Assembly: GCF_001420915.1 (NCBI RefSeq)
Contig: NZ_CP013021.1
Span: 2,325,001 to 2,389,000, forward strand
Source: Agarivorans gilvus
Lineage (GTDB): Bacteria > Pseudomonadota > Gammaproteobacteria > Enterobacterales > Celerinatantimonadaceae
Reading direction: 5' to 3'
DNA length: 64,000 nt
Shown here: piece by piece, positions 18,053-26,171 of the stretch
Layout of the letters: each line of letters starts with the position of its first letter
Position numbering within the stretch: position 1 is the first letter of the stretch
Notes under the pieces: model-generated
Databases searched by the model: none
What the model was told of the DNA's origin: nothing
The model's input: only the letters and a program-made list of their open reading frames with translations
Program-made: the position numbers and the translations under genes

Positions 18053-19612
18053 ATGTTTGAATTTCCCAAGTTTCGTGGAGCAACGGTCAAGAATGACCTG
18101 CTTTCCGGATTAACTGTGGCTTTGGCGCTGGTGCCAGAAGCCGTTGCCTTTGCTTTTGTCGCCGGAGTTGAACCTCTGGTGGGCTTATATGCCGCCTTTA
18201 TGGTGGGCTTAATTACCGCCTTAATCGGTGGCCGCCCAGGCATGATTTCCGGTGCCACCGGCGCCCTAGCCGTGGTAATGGTTGCTTTGGTTGCCGACCA
18301 TGGCGTGGAATACCTGTTTGCCACCGTAGTATTAATGGGCTGCTTACAAGTATTAGCCGGTGTATGTCACTTGGGTAAATTTATCCGCATGGTGCCCCAC
18401 CCAGTCATGCTGGGCTTTGTGAACGGCTTAGCCATTGTTATTTTCCTCGCCCAGTTGGGCCAATTCCAAGTACCCAATGCCTTTGGTGAAATGGAATGGA
18501 TGCAAGGCAGCCAACTGTGGATCATGTTGGGCTTAGTCGCTATAACCATGGCGGTGATTCACTTTCTACCGATGCTCACCAGCGCAGTACCAGCCTCTTT
18601 GGTAGCGATTGTTGGCGTGACCTTAGCGGTACAGCTACTCAACCTAGATACCCGCACCGTGGTGGACTTTGTGCGCGGCATGACCGGTGACGCTAATGCC
18701 ACCATTGCTGGCGGACTGCCTAGCTTTGCCATTCCCAGCGTGCCGTTTAATTTAGAAACGCTGAAGATTATTTTCCCCTACGCCATCGTATTAGCAGCGA
18801 TTGGTTTGATTGAGTCTTTGTTAACTCTCACCGTAGTGGATGAAATGACCGGCACTCGCGGCCATGGCAACAAAGAATGTATTGGCCAGGGCGTGGCTAA
18901 CGTAACCACCGGCTTCTTCGGCGGCATGGGCGGCTGTGCCATGATTGGCCAAAGCATGATTAACATTCGCTCTGGTGGTCGTGGCCGTTTATCAGGCATT
19001 ACCGCTGCGCTAGCCCTGCTGTGCTTCATTCTATTTGGTTCATCACTGATTGAAATGATCCCACTAGCGGCTCTAGTTGGGGTAATGTTCATGGTAGTGC
19101 TAGGCACCTTTGAATGGGCCAGCCTAAGAATGATTAACAAGGTACCAAAAGCCGACTTCTTTGTGATTGTGTTGGTATCGGTCGTCACGGTATTCACCGA
19201 CTTGGCCATCGCGGTATTTGTTGGGGTGATAGTCTCAGCCTTGGTATTTGCTTGGAAACACGCCAAACACATCTACGTAACCACCAGCAGCGTTGATGAA
19301 AACCACAAGGTTTACCAACTAGAAGGGCCTTTGTTCTTCGGCTCCACCGCCAACTTTTTAGAGCTATTTGATGCCGCTAACGACCCCAAAAACGTGGTGA
19401 TCGACTTCGCAAATTCACGAGTGAGCGACCACTCAGCCATTGAAGCCATAGACACCTTGGCCGAACGCTACGAAAAAGCCGGTAAAACCCTGCACTTAAA
19501 ACACCTTAGCCCAGAGTGTCGCAAGTTATTAACCAAGGCAGGCAGCTCGGTTGAAGTGAACTTAATTGAAGACCCAAGCTATAAAGTTGCCACCGATGCG
19601 TTGGATAACTAA
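18053..19612 (+). CDS. SulP (SLC26) family anion transporter with STAS domain
   Basis: 519 residues. The N-terminal ~400 form the multi-helix transporter core: DLLSGLTVALALVPEAVAFA near residue 15, then GGRPGMISGATGALAVVM and GGMGGCAMIGQSMINIRSGG. The C-terminal ~110 form a cytoplasmic STAS domain with the VVIDFANSRVSDHSAIEAI loop. Family members move sulfate, bicarbonate or dicarboxylates, often with sodium or protons. Substrate cannot be read here; the short bacterial type resembles marine bicarbonate or sulfate carriers. It is monocistronic and ends at a strong terminator. Confidence 0.9.
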   Translation: MFEFPKFRGATVKNDLLSGLTVALALVPEAVAFAFVAGVEPLVGLYAAFMVGLITALIGGRPGMISGATGALAVVMVALVADHGVEYLFATVVLMGCLQVLAGVCHLGKFIRMVPHPVMLGFVNGLAIVIFLAQLGQFQVPNAFGEMEWMQGSQLWIMLGLVAITMAVIHFLPMLTSAVPASLVAIVGVTLAVQLLNLDTRTVVDFVRGMTGDANATIAGGLPSFAIPSVPFNLETLKIIFPYAIVLAAIGLIESLLTLTVVDEMTGTRGHGNKECIGQGVANVTTGFFGGMGGCAMIGQSMINIRSGGRGRLSGITAALALLCFILFGSSLIEMIPLAALVGVMFMVVLGTFEWASLRMINKVPKADFFVIVLVSVVTVFTDLAIAVFVGVIVSALVFAWKHAKHIYVTTSSVDENHKVYQLEGPLFFGSTANFLELFDAANDPKNVVIDFANSRVSDHSAIEAIDTLAERYEKAGKTLHLKHLSPECRKLLTKAGSSVEVNLIEDPSYKVATDALDN

Positions 19613-19632
19613 TACCGCTTGGTGATGACTTA

Positions 19633-19667
19633 AAACCGCTAATTGAACTCAGTTAGCGGTTTTTTTT
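19633..19667 (+). terminator. Terminator of the SulP gene
   Basis: Arms AAACCGCTAA / TTAGCGGTTT with a 10-base loop are followed by a T run. It marks the edge of the chromosomal backbone just before the cassette cluster. Confidence 0.9.
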
Positions 19668-19684
19668 GGCTATTATCGTTAATG

Positions 19685-19763
19685 CCGTCAACACAGGCCG
19701 AGCGGTAGCGAGGTCCAGCCCATGCGCGTTTTGCACGGGCGATTGTGCTTGGCTTTGTTATGC
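19685..19763 (-). repeat. attC-like site, cassette 1 (partly decayed)
   Basis: Read on the minus strand it begins GCATAACAAAGCC and ends GGCCTGTGTTGAC, so the ends pair as AACAAAGCC / GGCCTGTGTT. The spacing of about 80 bases and the position directly after the 159-residue gene fit an attC site. The right core is imperfect, as expected at the end of an array. Confidence 0.5.
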
Positions 19764-19764
19764 A

Positions 19765-20244
19765 TTAGACACTCCTGTGATAAAGAATGATTACAACAAC
19801 ATCCGCCAACATTTTCCTGTGGAATTCTTCCATATCGGCAAAGTGTAATTGCTCTCGATCAATAGCTGCTTTAACCCTACCACAAGCAGCTAGGCATAGA
19901 TTTCTTTCATCAAGGTCTTTAAAGCCGCCTTGCTCAAGGATAGAAACATAATCTGAACCTACCCACCGATTCCCGACCTTCTTAATATTCCAGTTAAGGC
20001 TTTCTTTGCAAAACTCTGCTAAACGATCCTCGTTGTCATGATATTTTTTGGGGGGATCGAGTTTGCTCAGCTCCACAACCAGATTATTAATCAACTCTGC
20101 ATAACTATCGTCTTCTGGCTCATAGGCTTCATCATCATGACCCCACGTTAATTCCCAGTTCGACTTCACATGAGAAAGTCGACGAGTGACCAGATAATCA
20201 AAAAGCTCACTCCAACTAAAAAACTCCCTTATACGTTCATCCAT
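19765..20244 (-). CDS. Hypothetical cassette-encoded protein
   Basis: 159 residues, acidic N-terminal half (EDDSYAELINNLVVELSKLD) and no membrane segment, so probably cytoplasmic. I do not recognise the family; the SWSELFDYLVTRR start and NWNIKKVGNRWVGSDYVSI middle are distinctive. It is flanked on both sides by attC-type sites in the same orientation, so it reads as an integron gene cassette. Cassette genes of this kind are usually promoterless or carry a weak promoter. Codon use is more AT-rich than in the neighbouring SulP gene. Confidence 0.65.
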   Translation of the reverse strand: MDERIREFFSWSELFDYLVTRRLSHVKSNWELTWGHDDEAYEPEDDSYAELINNLVVELSKLDPPKKYHDNEDRLAEFCKESLNWNIKKVGNRWVGSDYVSILEQGGFKDLDERNLCLAACGRVKAAIDREQLHFADMEEFHRKMLADVVVIILYHRSV

Positions 20245-20263
20245 GTGCAGTTCTCAGATTAAT

Positions 20264-20365
20264 GCATAACGCTCGGCACTGTGGCGAGGTGAAACTGGCG
20301 GTAAATTTGCGCTAGCAAATTTAGTGACAGCTTTTGCCGAGTCCGACTACTGCCGCTTGTTATAA
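20264..20365 (-). repeat. attC site, cassette 2
   Basis: On the minus strand it starts TTATAACAAGCGGCAGT and ends AGTGCCGAGCGTTATGCA. The outer core pair TTATAAC / GCGTTATG and the inner arms ACTCGGC / GCCGAG form the two-step inverted repeat of an attC. The first core overlaps the stop codon of the upstream gene. Length is about 100 bases. Confidence 0.8.
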
Positions 20366-20863
20366 CTTCTTAGAAACAGCATCTCGGAGCTGTTCAAGTA
20401 CACCAACTAAACTATCGTTTTTGTTTGTACTTTCTATATCCTCAGGACATAACCAATCTAAAAAGTCACTAGCGTTACTATTCCCAAACATTAACAGGAT
20501 TTCCTGTTGAACTTCATCGGCACTCAAATAATCAGATTTATTACTCACATGAGCAACAGTATAATTTCTGAGCTTTTTTATAGATGTGTTACTTTTGACA
20601 GCGTTATAGAATTTATTTCTTAGTTCCGTATACTCGTGCAACTCTTCCTTAAAGTACTTCCCATATTTTTCATTAACCTCCATGTATTTAGAACAATTAA
20701 TAACAATTGCGGAAATGCAAAGACGCCATAAACACTGCCTTTTCTTCGAGTTTTTAGGATCTTGAAACCAAGCTCTTGATTCATAATCTCTCAACACATT
20801 TACTGCAGTAGCAAGATCCATCATCACATTCGTAAGAATTTCTTCTAATTCTAAAAGTTTCAT
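20360..20863 (-). CDS. Cassette-encoded protein with HEPN-like motif
   Basis: 167 residues, all-helical in appearance. Near residue 99 it carries RNYTVAH, fitting the R-N-X4-H pattern of HEPN ribonucleases, preceded by a helix with ELRNKFYNAV. Many HEPN proteins act in abortive infection or toxin systems, so a defence role is possible, but no MNT or other partner is adjacent. The similarity is motif-level only. I choose the ATG at 20863 over the TTG two codons earlier. The gene ends inside the first core of an attC site and is preceded by another, so it is a complete cassette. Confidence 0.6.
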   Translation of the reverse strand: MKLLELEEILTNVMMDLATAVNVLRDYESRAWFQDPKNSKKRQCLWRLCISAIVINCSKYMEVNEKYGKYFKEELHEYTELRNKFYNAVKSNTSIKKLRNYTVAHVSNKSDYLSADEVQQEILLMFGNSNASDFLDWLCPEDIESTNKNDSLVGVLEQLRDAVSKKL

Positions 20864-20880
20864 ACCCAAATTATCCAGAA

Positions 20881-20939
20881 GTTATAACGCAGCAGTAAGC
20901 TGCAAGCGTAGCGCAGTCTGCTTGACTGCCTTGTTATAA
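20881..20939 (-). repeat. attC site, cassette 3
   Basis: A compact 59-base element. On the minus strand TTATAACAAGGCAGTCAAGC pairs imperfectly with GCTTACTGCTGCGTTATAA at the other end. The core sites TTATAAC and GCGTTATAA are both clear. This is the cleanest attC in the window. Confidence 0.85.
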
Positions 20940-21007
20940 ATTAACAAGTGATTGTTTGCTTGAGTATTTATGATAGTTTAAGTAAAAATCTTTATCTTAT
21001 TGAGATT

Positions 21008-21622
21008 ATGGATATTACAGAAATTTTAGATGTCAAGAAAATGCTCACTGCTACTCTCACATTATGCGGAGGTATTGTAGTGATATCAGTTTGGAATAGA
21101 GTCCGATTTTACTTTAATTATAAAACACTCAAAGTCCTTGATAAAAGGTATATAGATAACCATTATGAGGATTTTATCAGAAATAATGGTTATGCTTCTG
21201 AGATGTCAGGTAGGAGATTGCACCTGAGACAGCAGATCACATCTGTAGATAAAGATCTGCTAAAAAGTATCGAAAATAATTTGAGAAAAGGGAAGCACTT
21301 ATTTTTCAAAAACAAAACTTTAGCAGAAAGAACATCTGAAAATATAAAAATTTACCTAGAACTTCACGAAAAGGCTGAAAGTGTGTTACATGAAGATAGT
21401 GACAGTAATGCTCAAGTTTTGAGTAGTTTATCTAGGCAAATGCTAGAGCTTTGTATGGCTAATTTCTTCTTTCTTAACCGTCTAAACAAACGTTTGACAG
21501 AGACTTGGGATATTACAGATAAGGAATTTATAAGCTCTTTATACGCTAGATATAACAAAGAACAGAACATGACAAAATTACCCACTATCTTAAACCGTCA
21601 CAATCTTCTGTTCAGAGACTAA
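21008..21622 (+). CDS. Hypothetical membrane-anchored protein in reverse-oriented cassette
   Basis: 204 residues from the ATG at 21008 (MDITEILDVKKML). An upstream in-frame GTG at 20948 would add 20 residues, but it lies only nine bases from the attC. One N-terminal membrane segment (about residues 13-31, LTATLTLCGGIVVISVW) is followed by a basic, helical cytoplasmic domain. I do not recognise it. It runs opposite to the two other cassette genes, which is seen in some integron cassettes with their own promoter. Confidence 0.55.
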   Translation: MDITEILDVKKMLTATLTLCGGIVVISVWNRVRFYFNYKTLKVLDKRYIDNHYEDFIRNNGYASEMSGRRLHLRQQITSVDKDLLKSIENNLRKGKHLFFKNKTLAERTSENIKIYLELHEKAESVLHEDSDSNAQVLSSLSRQMLELCMANFFFLNRLNKRLTETWDITDKEFISSLYARYNKEQNMTKLPTILNRHNLLFRD

Positions 21623-21650
21623 CAGAAGATACTACTGAGATGGTTGGTTG

Positions 21651-21756
21651 AATTTATAACGCTAAGTAGGAAGCACGTGCTTCCTATCCCATTCAATGAG
21701 CACGCTTCCTATCACAGAAAGAGTGACCTTGCGCAAGGTCACTAGGCTGTTCGTGC
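21651..21756 (-). repeat. Possible fourth attC or attC-like hairpin element
   Basis: The minus strand ends in GCGTTATAAATT, the same core as in cassette 3. The body is made of nested palindromes: a 20-base one at 21667-21686, a 22-base perfect one at 21722-21743, and the outer GAGCACG / CGTGCTC pair (from 21699 and 21752). The distal core is not convincing, so it may be a decayed attC or a separate hairpin element. Confidence 0.45.
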
Positions 21757-22763
21757 TCTCTCTTTAACTTATTGTCTACTTTGATATTTTCTTTTAATTT
21801 TATCAATAGTCAATGTTCAAATTCTATAGACCGTTTTGACAAAGGCAGCTTGAGAAATGTTGTGGCTGTGTATAATCACAGTGAAAATGTGCGCAAGCCC
21901 TAAACGTTCAGTTTTCCTCATGAAGTCGGGTATTCAGGGTGTTATTGGACCAACTGCCTAATAAACAATGGAGCAAAAACATTTCACACCCACAATAATC
22001 AAGATTGCGCTTTTAAATCCCCTTCATCTTCGCCGAGTAGCGCAAATGAACAAGGGATTAGAGTTGAAGTCTGTTTGAGCCTAGCTAGCTACTTCGGAGC
22101 CCTTGAGAATGAGAAGATAAGAGGATTAAGTGTGATTTTTCTTTTATACCCCCAGCTTTAGGCAGCAAAGAAGAGCTTTCGCCTACGGCGACATCATTTT
22201 TCTTTTACGAGAAAAGAAAAACGAAGCAAAAAGAAAGCTCGCCCCGCATTATCTTCATCCTGCGCGGCTTGGTTCTAAGCGCGCCTGCGCAACTCGCTAC
22301 GCTCAAACAGTGCTCGGCTTCACCGCTTGTCACCTGCGCTGCTCGGCGATAATGAAGGGATTGAAAAGCACCCACCTTGAACTTTACTTAAAGTGAAGCC
22401 ATTGAGCTTTAAACTAACAGAGTCTCGAGAAGCCTAAATTGGTTAAATAACTAACAGAATATGTCCCCATCATCTTCGCCGAGTAGCGCAAATGAACAAG
22501 GGATCAGAGTTGAAGTCTGTTTGAGCGTAGCGAGTTACTTCAACGCCCTTGTGAATGCGCAACGCAGGATCTAAGAAGATGCGGGGTGGCCTTTCTTTTG
22601 TATACTTTTCTTTGGCCAGCAAAGAAAAGTATATCGCCGTCAGGGCGAAATCTTCACTAACAGTTCAATACAAAACTAAATGATAAAAACGAGCTTATCA
22701 GCCCCCCCAAAAAAATAACCAAACACACAATCCAGCAAAAATCAGTTCCCAGTCAGCAAAACA
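21757..22763. repeat. Gene-free stretch of dispersed intergenic repeats
   Basis: I see no gene here. A 56-base segment at 22025-22080 recurs at 22471-22526 with one mismatch (CATCTTCGCCGAGTAGCGC...TTGAGC). After each copy come CTTTTC / GAAAAG-rich hairpins (22195-22250; 22590-22640, with AAAGAAAAGTAT flanking a loop). The segment at 22240-22270 is roughly inverted relative to 22555-22590. Such elements are scattered between genes in marine gammaproteobacteria; the function is unknown. Confidence 0.55.
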
Positions 22764-22821
22764 ATCACTATCAAAATGGTACTCAAGTATTAATTTGATA
22801 GTGATAGAGAAAGCTATCACT
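22764..22821. promoter_or_regulatory. Candidate upstream activator site for ygfK
   Basis: Perfect inverted repeat ATCACTATCAAA (22764-22775) / TTTGATAGTGAT (22794-22805), followed by another CTATCACT (22814-22821). It lies 150-210 bases before a sigma-54 promoter, the usual distance for an enhancer-binding protein. The same TGATAG/CTATCA words occur before dpaL and the flavodoxin. Confidence 0.55.
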
Positions 22822-22970
22822 AGTTATTATCAAGCCATATTCACTGGCGGCCACCGCTCACCATCCTGCTGCTCAGCCTAGTAATATATCGAGCAAAGCC
22901 CCGCTACAGCGCTATGCGCCACGCCCATCGCCCCCAGCTCCGCTAGCTACTAAAACACAGCCCAAGCCCC

Positions 22971-22988
22971 TTGGCATAGGCCTTGCTA
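22971..22988 (+). promoter_or_regulatory. Sigma-54 promoter of ygfK
   Basis: TTGGCATAGGCCTTGCTA matches the -24/-12 consensus (TGGCAY-N5-TTGCW), with GG and GC exactly 12 bases apart. It lies 70 bases before the ygfK start. Confidence 0.8.
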
Positions 22989-23057
22989 TTCCCTGTTTAT
23001 GCTTCGGTATCTCAATCTTGATACCCACATTTTTAGAAATATCCAAGGAGTAGGATC

Positions 23058-26000
23058 ATGGCAGACGTGATGCGCCCGGTTCCATTTACAGAACTACTAC
23101 AACGCATGTTTGGTGAATATGAGCAAAGCCAAGCTATTTTTGATATTCCCCAGCAGCAGTTTTATCGCCCGGCTCAGCAAGGCGCTCACACCGTATGGGA
23201 TGAACAAACAGATACCTTAGTCGGCCCCGCCGCAGGCCCCCATACTCAACTGGCACAAAATATTGTTGCCTCGTGGTTAGCGGGCGGGCGCTTTATGGAG
23301 CTTAAAACCGTTCAGAAGCTCGATACGCTGGAGATCGCTAAGCCCTGTATCGATGCCGAAGACGAGTGTTTTAATACCGAGTGGTCCACCGAGTTTACTC
23401 TGCCCAAAGCCTATGATGAGTATCTAAAAGCCTGGTTTGCTTTGCACTTACTCGAGTGCGTATTTCAAGAAAAGCCGGTTGGCCAAGCCAAATCCTTCAT
23501 CTTTAATATGAGTGTGGGTTACGACTTAGCCGGTATTCAATCGGCGCCGATGCAAGAATATCTTGCGAATATGCTTGATGCCTCGGCCCATCCCAAATTT
23601 GCCCAATACCAGCAAGAGTTGCAGGAATTCATCCTCGCTACGCCTTGGCTCACGAGCATCGCCGGCCTGAGCGAATTGCCTAAACATATTTCGCCCAAGA
23701 TTACTTCGGGGGTGACCCTTTCTACCATGCATGGCTGTCCGCCGCATGAAATTGAAATGATTTGTCGCTACATGCTCGAAGAGCGCGGCATTAATACCTT
23801 CGTTAAGCTCAACCCCACACTACTCGGTTACCAACGGGTAAGAGAGATTCTTGACCAAACCGGCTTTAGTTACGTACAACTCAGCGAGGAAGCCTTCGCC
23901 CACGACCTACAACTGGTTGATGCTAAGGCCATGTTGCACCGCTTGGTCGACTTAGCCCAACAGCAGCAAATCGGTTTTGGGGTAAAACTCACCAATACCC
24001 TTGGCACGCTTAACCACAAGGGCCGCCTCCCCGAAAAAGAAATGTATATGTCGGGTAGAGCGCTGTTCCCCTTGTCTATTAATGTCGCGCTAGAGCTGTC
24101 TCGTGAATTTAACGGCCAACTGCCTATTTCCTACTCTGGTGGTGCCAATAAATTTAATATTCAGGCCATCTTCGATACCGGCATTCGCCCCATCACCATG
24201 GCCACCGAACTGCTGAAACCCGGTGGCTATATGCGCCTTAGCGATTGCGTTAAGGTACTGGATGCCGCCGACAGCACGCCACGTGCCAGCATTGATGTAG
24301 CCAAACTAGAGCTATTAGCAGCACAGGCCCTAACTGACAAATTCAGCCAAAAAGAATGGCGTGGCAGCGATGCGGTGCGAGTAAAAGGCCAAGTGCCACT
24401 CAGCGATTGTTCGGTAGCCCCCTGTGTGAGCGCCTGCCCAATCAGCCAAGACATTCCCGAATATATTCGTTTAGTAAGCGAGCAGAAATACAGCCAGGCC
24501 CTAGACGTTATTTATGAACGCAATGCCCTGCCCTCAATTACCGGCCACATCTGCGACCACGAGTGCCAATACAACTGTACTCGCCGTGACTATGAAGGTG
24601 CGGTCAACATTCGTGAAATGAAAAAAATTGCGCTGGCAAAAGGCTGGGATGACTACCTAAAACAATGGCAGCAACCCAAGCTTGACTCAAACAAAGCGCC
24701 GGTGGCGATTATCGGTGCCGGTCCTGCTGGCTTGTCGGCGGGCTACTTTCTGGCGCGCGCCGGCCACCCAGTAACGATTTTTGAAAAAGAAAGCAGTGCT
24801 GGCGGTGTGGTAAATAATATTATTCCGCAATTCCGCATTCCTCGCGAAACCATCGAGCACGACATTAAGTTTGTAGAGCAGCACGGGGTTAAGATTGAAT
24901 ACGGCTGCGATCCCCAGCTGACTATCGCCAAGTTAAAAGACAGTGGTTACCCCTATATCTGCCTTGGCATAGGCGCCGATAAAGGCAACCCCTTCAACTT
25001 AGCGGGTGACAATGAAAACCGCTTTAAGTCGCTGGAATTCCTGCGTAAATTTAATGATGGCGAGCTACCTGCACTAGGTAAACACGTGGTCGTGGTGGGC
25101 GCTGGTAATACCGCCATGGACAGCGCCAGAGCCGCATTGCGGGTAGACGGAGTAGAAAAAGTCACGGTGCTTTATCGCCGCAGCGAAGCAGAAATGCCGG
25201 CTCACCGTGGTGAATACCTATTAGCGGTAGCCGACGGCATCGAGTTTAAGTTCCTCTGTAATCCTGAGCAATTTAACGCCGACGGCCAACTAAGCGCCCG
25301 GGTAATGCAGCTAGGCGAGCCCGATGAAAAAGGCCGTCGTCGCCCTATCGCTACCGATGAAACCATAGTGCTGCAAGCCGATGCGCTAGTTACCGCGATT
25401 GGTGAGCAAACCAATTGCGATACCCTCACTCGCCTCGGCCTGCCAATAGCCGCCGATGGCTGGCCAGAGCTAGATAAAGCCAGCGGAGAAACCGCAGTAG
25501 AAGGAGTATTCCTACTGGGTGATGCCAATACCGGACCCTCGTCAATCGTTTCGGCAATAGCAACCGCCAGAAAGGCCAGCGCCGCAATCTTAAGCCGCGA
25601 AAAGCAAGCGCTACAAACTCGCAGCTTTAGCTCTAAGGTGAGCCGCGCCGAAGTCTATCAACGCAAGGGCAGCATCGACATTCAAGTGATAGAGCCTGAA
25701 AACTTAAGCCCTGAGAATTATGAGCAGTTTGCCGAGCAAGAAGCCCAACGCTGCCTTGAGTGTTCTTACGTTTGCAGCAAGTGTGTAGATGTGTGTCCCA
25801 ACCGCGCCAACATCGCACTGCCGATTCCCGGCTTTAAAGAGAGCCATCAAGTGCTGCATTTAGATGCCTACTGTAACGAATGCGGTAACTGTGGCCAGTT
25901 CTGCCCATGGGAGAGCAAACCTTACCAAGACAAGTTCACCATTTTCAGCCTGCGGGAAGATTTTGAATCTAGCCACAACCAAGGCTTCTTGGTCGAGCAA

Positions 26001-26156
26001 CAACAGGTATCGCTGCGCGCCAAGGGCGAAAACCATTGCTTTGAACTGAATCCACAAGGTGAATTAGAGCTGCCCGAAGCACTGGCTAAAGAAGGGCAGA
26101 TTATTAACTACGTACTTAAGCAACGCGCTTATCTTTTGGGCCGCGTAGAGCTGTAA
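23058..26156 (+). CDS. ygfK: YgfK: putative NAD(P)H-dependent Fe-S flavoprotein reductase
   Basis: 1032 residues, full YgfK length. Order of domains: an N-terminal dihydroorotate-dehydrogenase-like region (about 1-430); a cysteine cluster (CSVAPCVSACPISQDIPEYI) and GltD-like Fe-S segment (about 450-530); an FAD/NAD(P)H oxidoreductase module with two dinucleotide folds (VAIIGAGPAGLSAGYFLARAG near 550 and VVVVGAGNTAMDSA near 680); and a C-terminal ferredoxin-like region with CLECSYVCSKCVDVCP and CNECGNCGQFCPW. In E. coli it is called a putative selenate reductase subunit; its true substrate is unknown. Genomic association with XdhD, SsnA and SelD suggests a role in purine or related ring reduction. 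It is first in the ygfK-ssnA operon from a sigma-54 promoter, with AAGGAG before the ATG. Confidence 0.92.
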   Translation: MADVMRPVPFTELLQRMFGEYEQSQAIFDIPQQQFYRPAQQGAHTVWDEQTDTLVGPAAGPHTQLAQNIVASWLAGGRFMELKTVQKLDTLEIAKPCIDAEDECFNTEWSTEFTLPKAYDEYLKAWFALHLLECVFQEKPVGQAKSFIFNMSVGYDLAGIQSAPMQEYLANMLDASAHPKFAQYQQELQEFILATPWLTSIAGLSELPKHISPKITSGVTLSTMHGCPPHEIEMICRYMLEERGINTFVKLNPTLLGYQRVREILDQTGFSYVQLSEEAFAHDLQLVDAKAMLHRLVDLAQQQQIGFGVKLTNTLGTLNHKGRLPEKEMYMSGRALFPLSINVALELSREFNGQLPISYSGGANKFNIQAIFDTGIRPITMATELLKPGGYMRLSDCVKVLDAADSTPRASIDVAKLELLAAQALTDKFSQKEWRGSDAVRVKGQVPLSDCSVAPCVSACPISQDIPEYIRLVSEQKYSQALDVIYERNALPSITGHICDHECQYNCTRRDYEGAVNIREMKKIALAKGWDDYLKQWQQPKLDSNKAPVAIIGAGPAGLSAGYFLARAGHPVTIFEKESSAGGVVNNIIPQFRIPRETIEHDIKFVEQHGVKIEYGCDPQLTIAKLKDSGYPYICLGIGADKGNPFNLAGDNENRFKSLEFLRKFNDGELPALGKHVVVVGAGNTAMDSARAALRVDGVEKVTVLYRRSEAEMPAHRGEYLLAVADGIEFKFLCNPEQFNADGQLSARVMQLGEPDEKGRRRPIATDETIVLQADALVTAIGEQTNCDTLTRLGLPIAADGWPELDKASGETAVEGVFLLGDANTGPSSIVSAIATARKASAAILSREKQALQTRSFSSKVSRAEVYQRKGSIDIQVIEPENLSPENYEQFAEQEAQRCLECSYVCSKCVDVCPNRANIALPIPGFKESHQVLHLDAYCNECGNCGQFCPWESKPYQDKFTIFSLREDFESSHNQGFLVEQQQVSLRAKGENHCFELNPQGELELPEALAKEGQIINYVLKQRAYLLGRVEL

Positions 26157-26171
26157 GCAAGGAGCTTAACG

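Noticed and set aside
22021..22650. Repeated segments considered as a CRISPR array
   Set aside because: Only two long copies far apart, no regular spacers, no cas genes.
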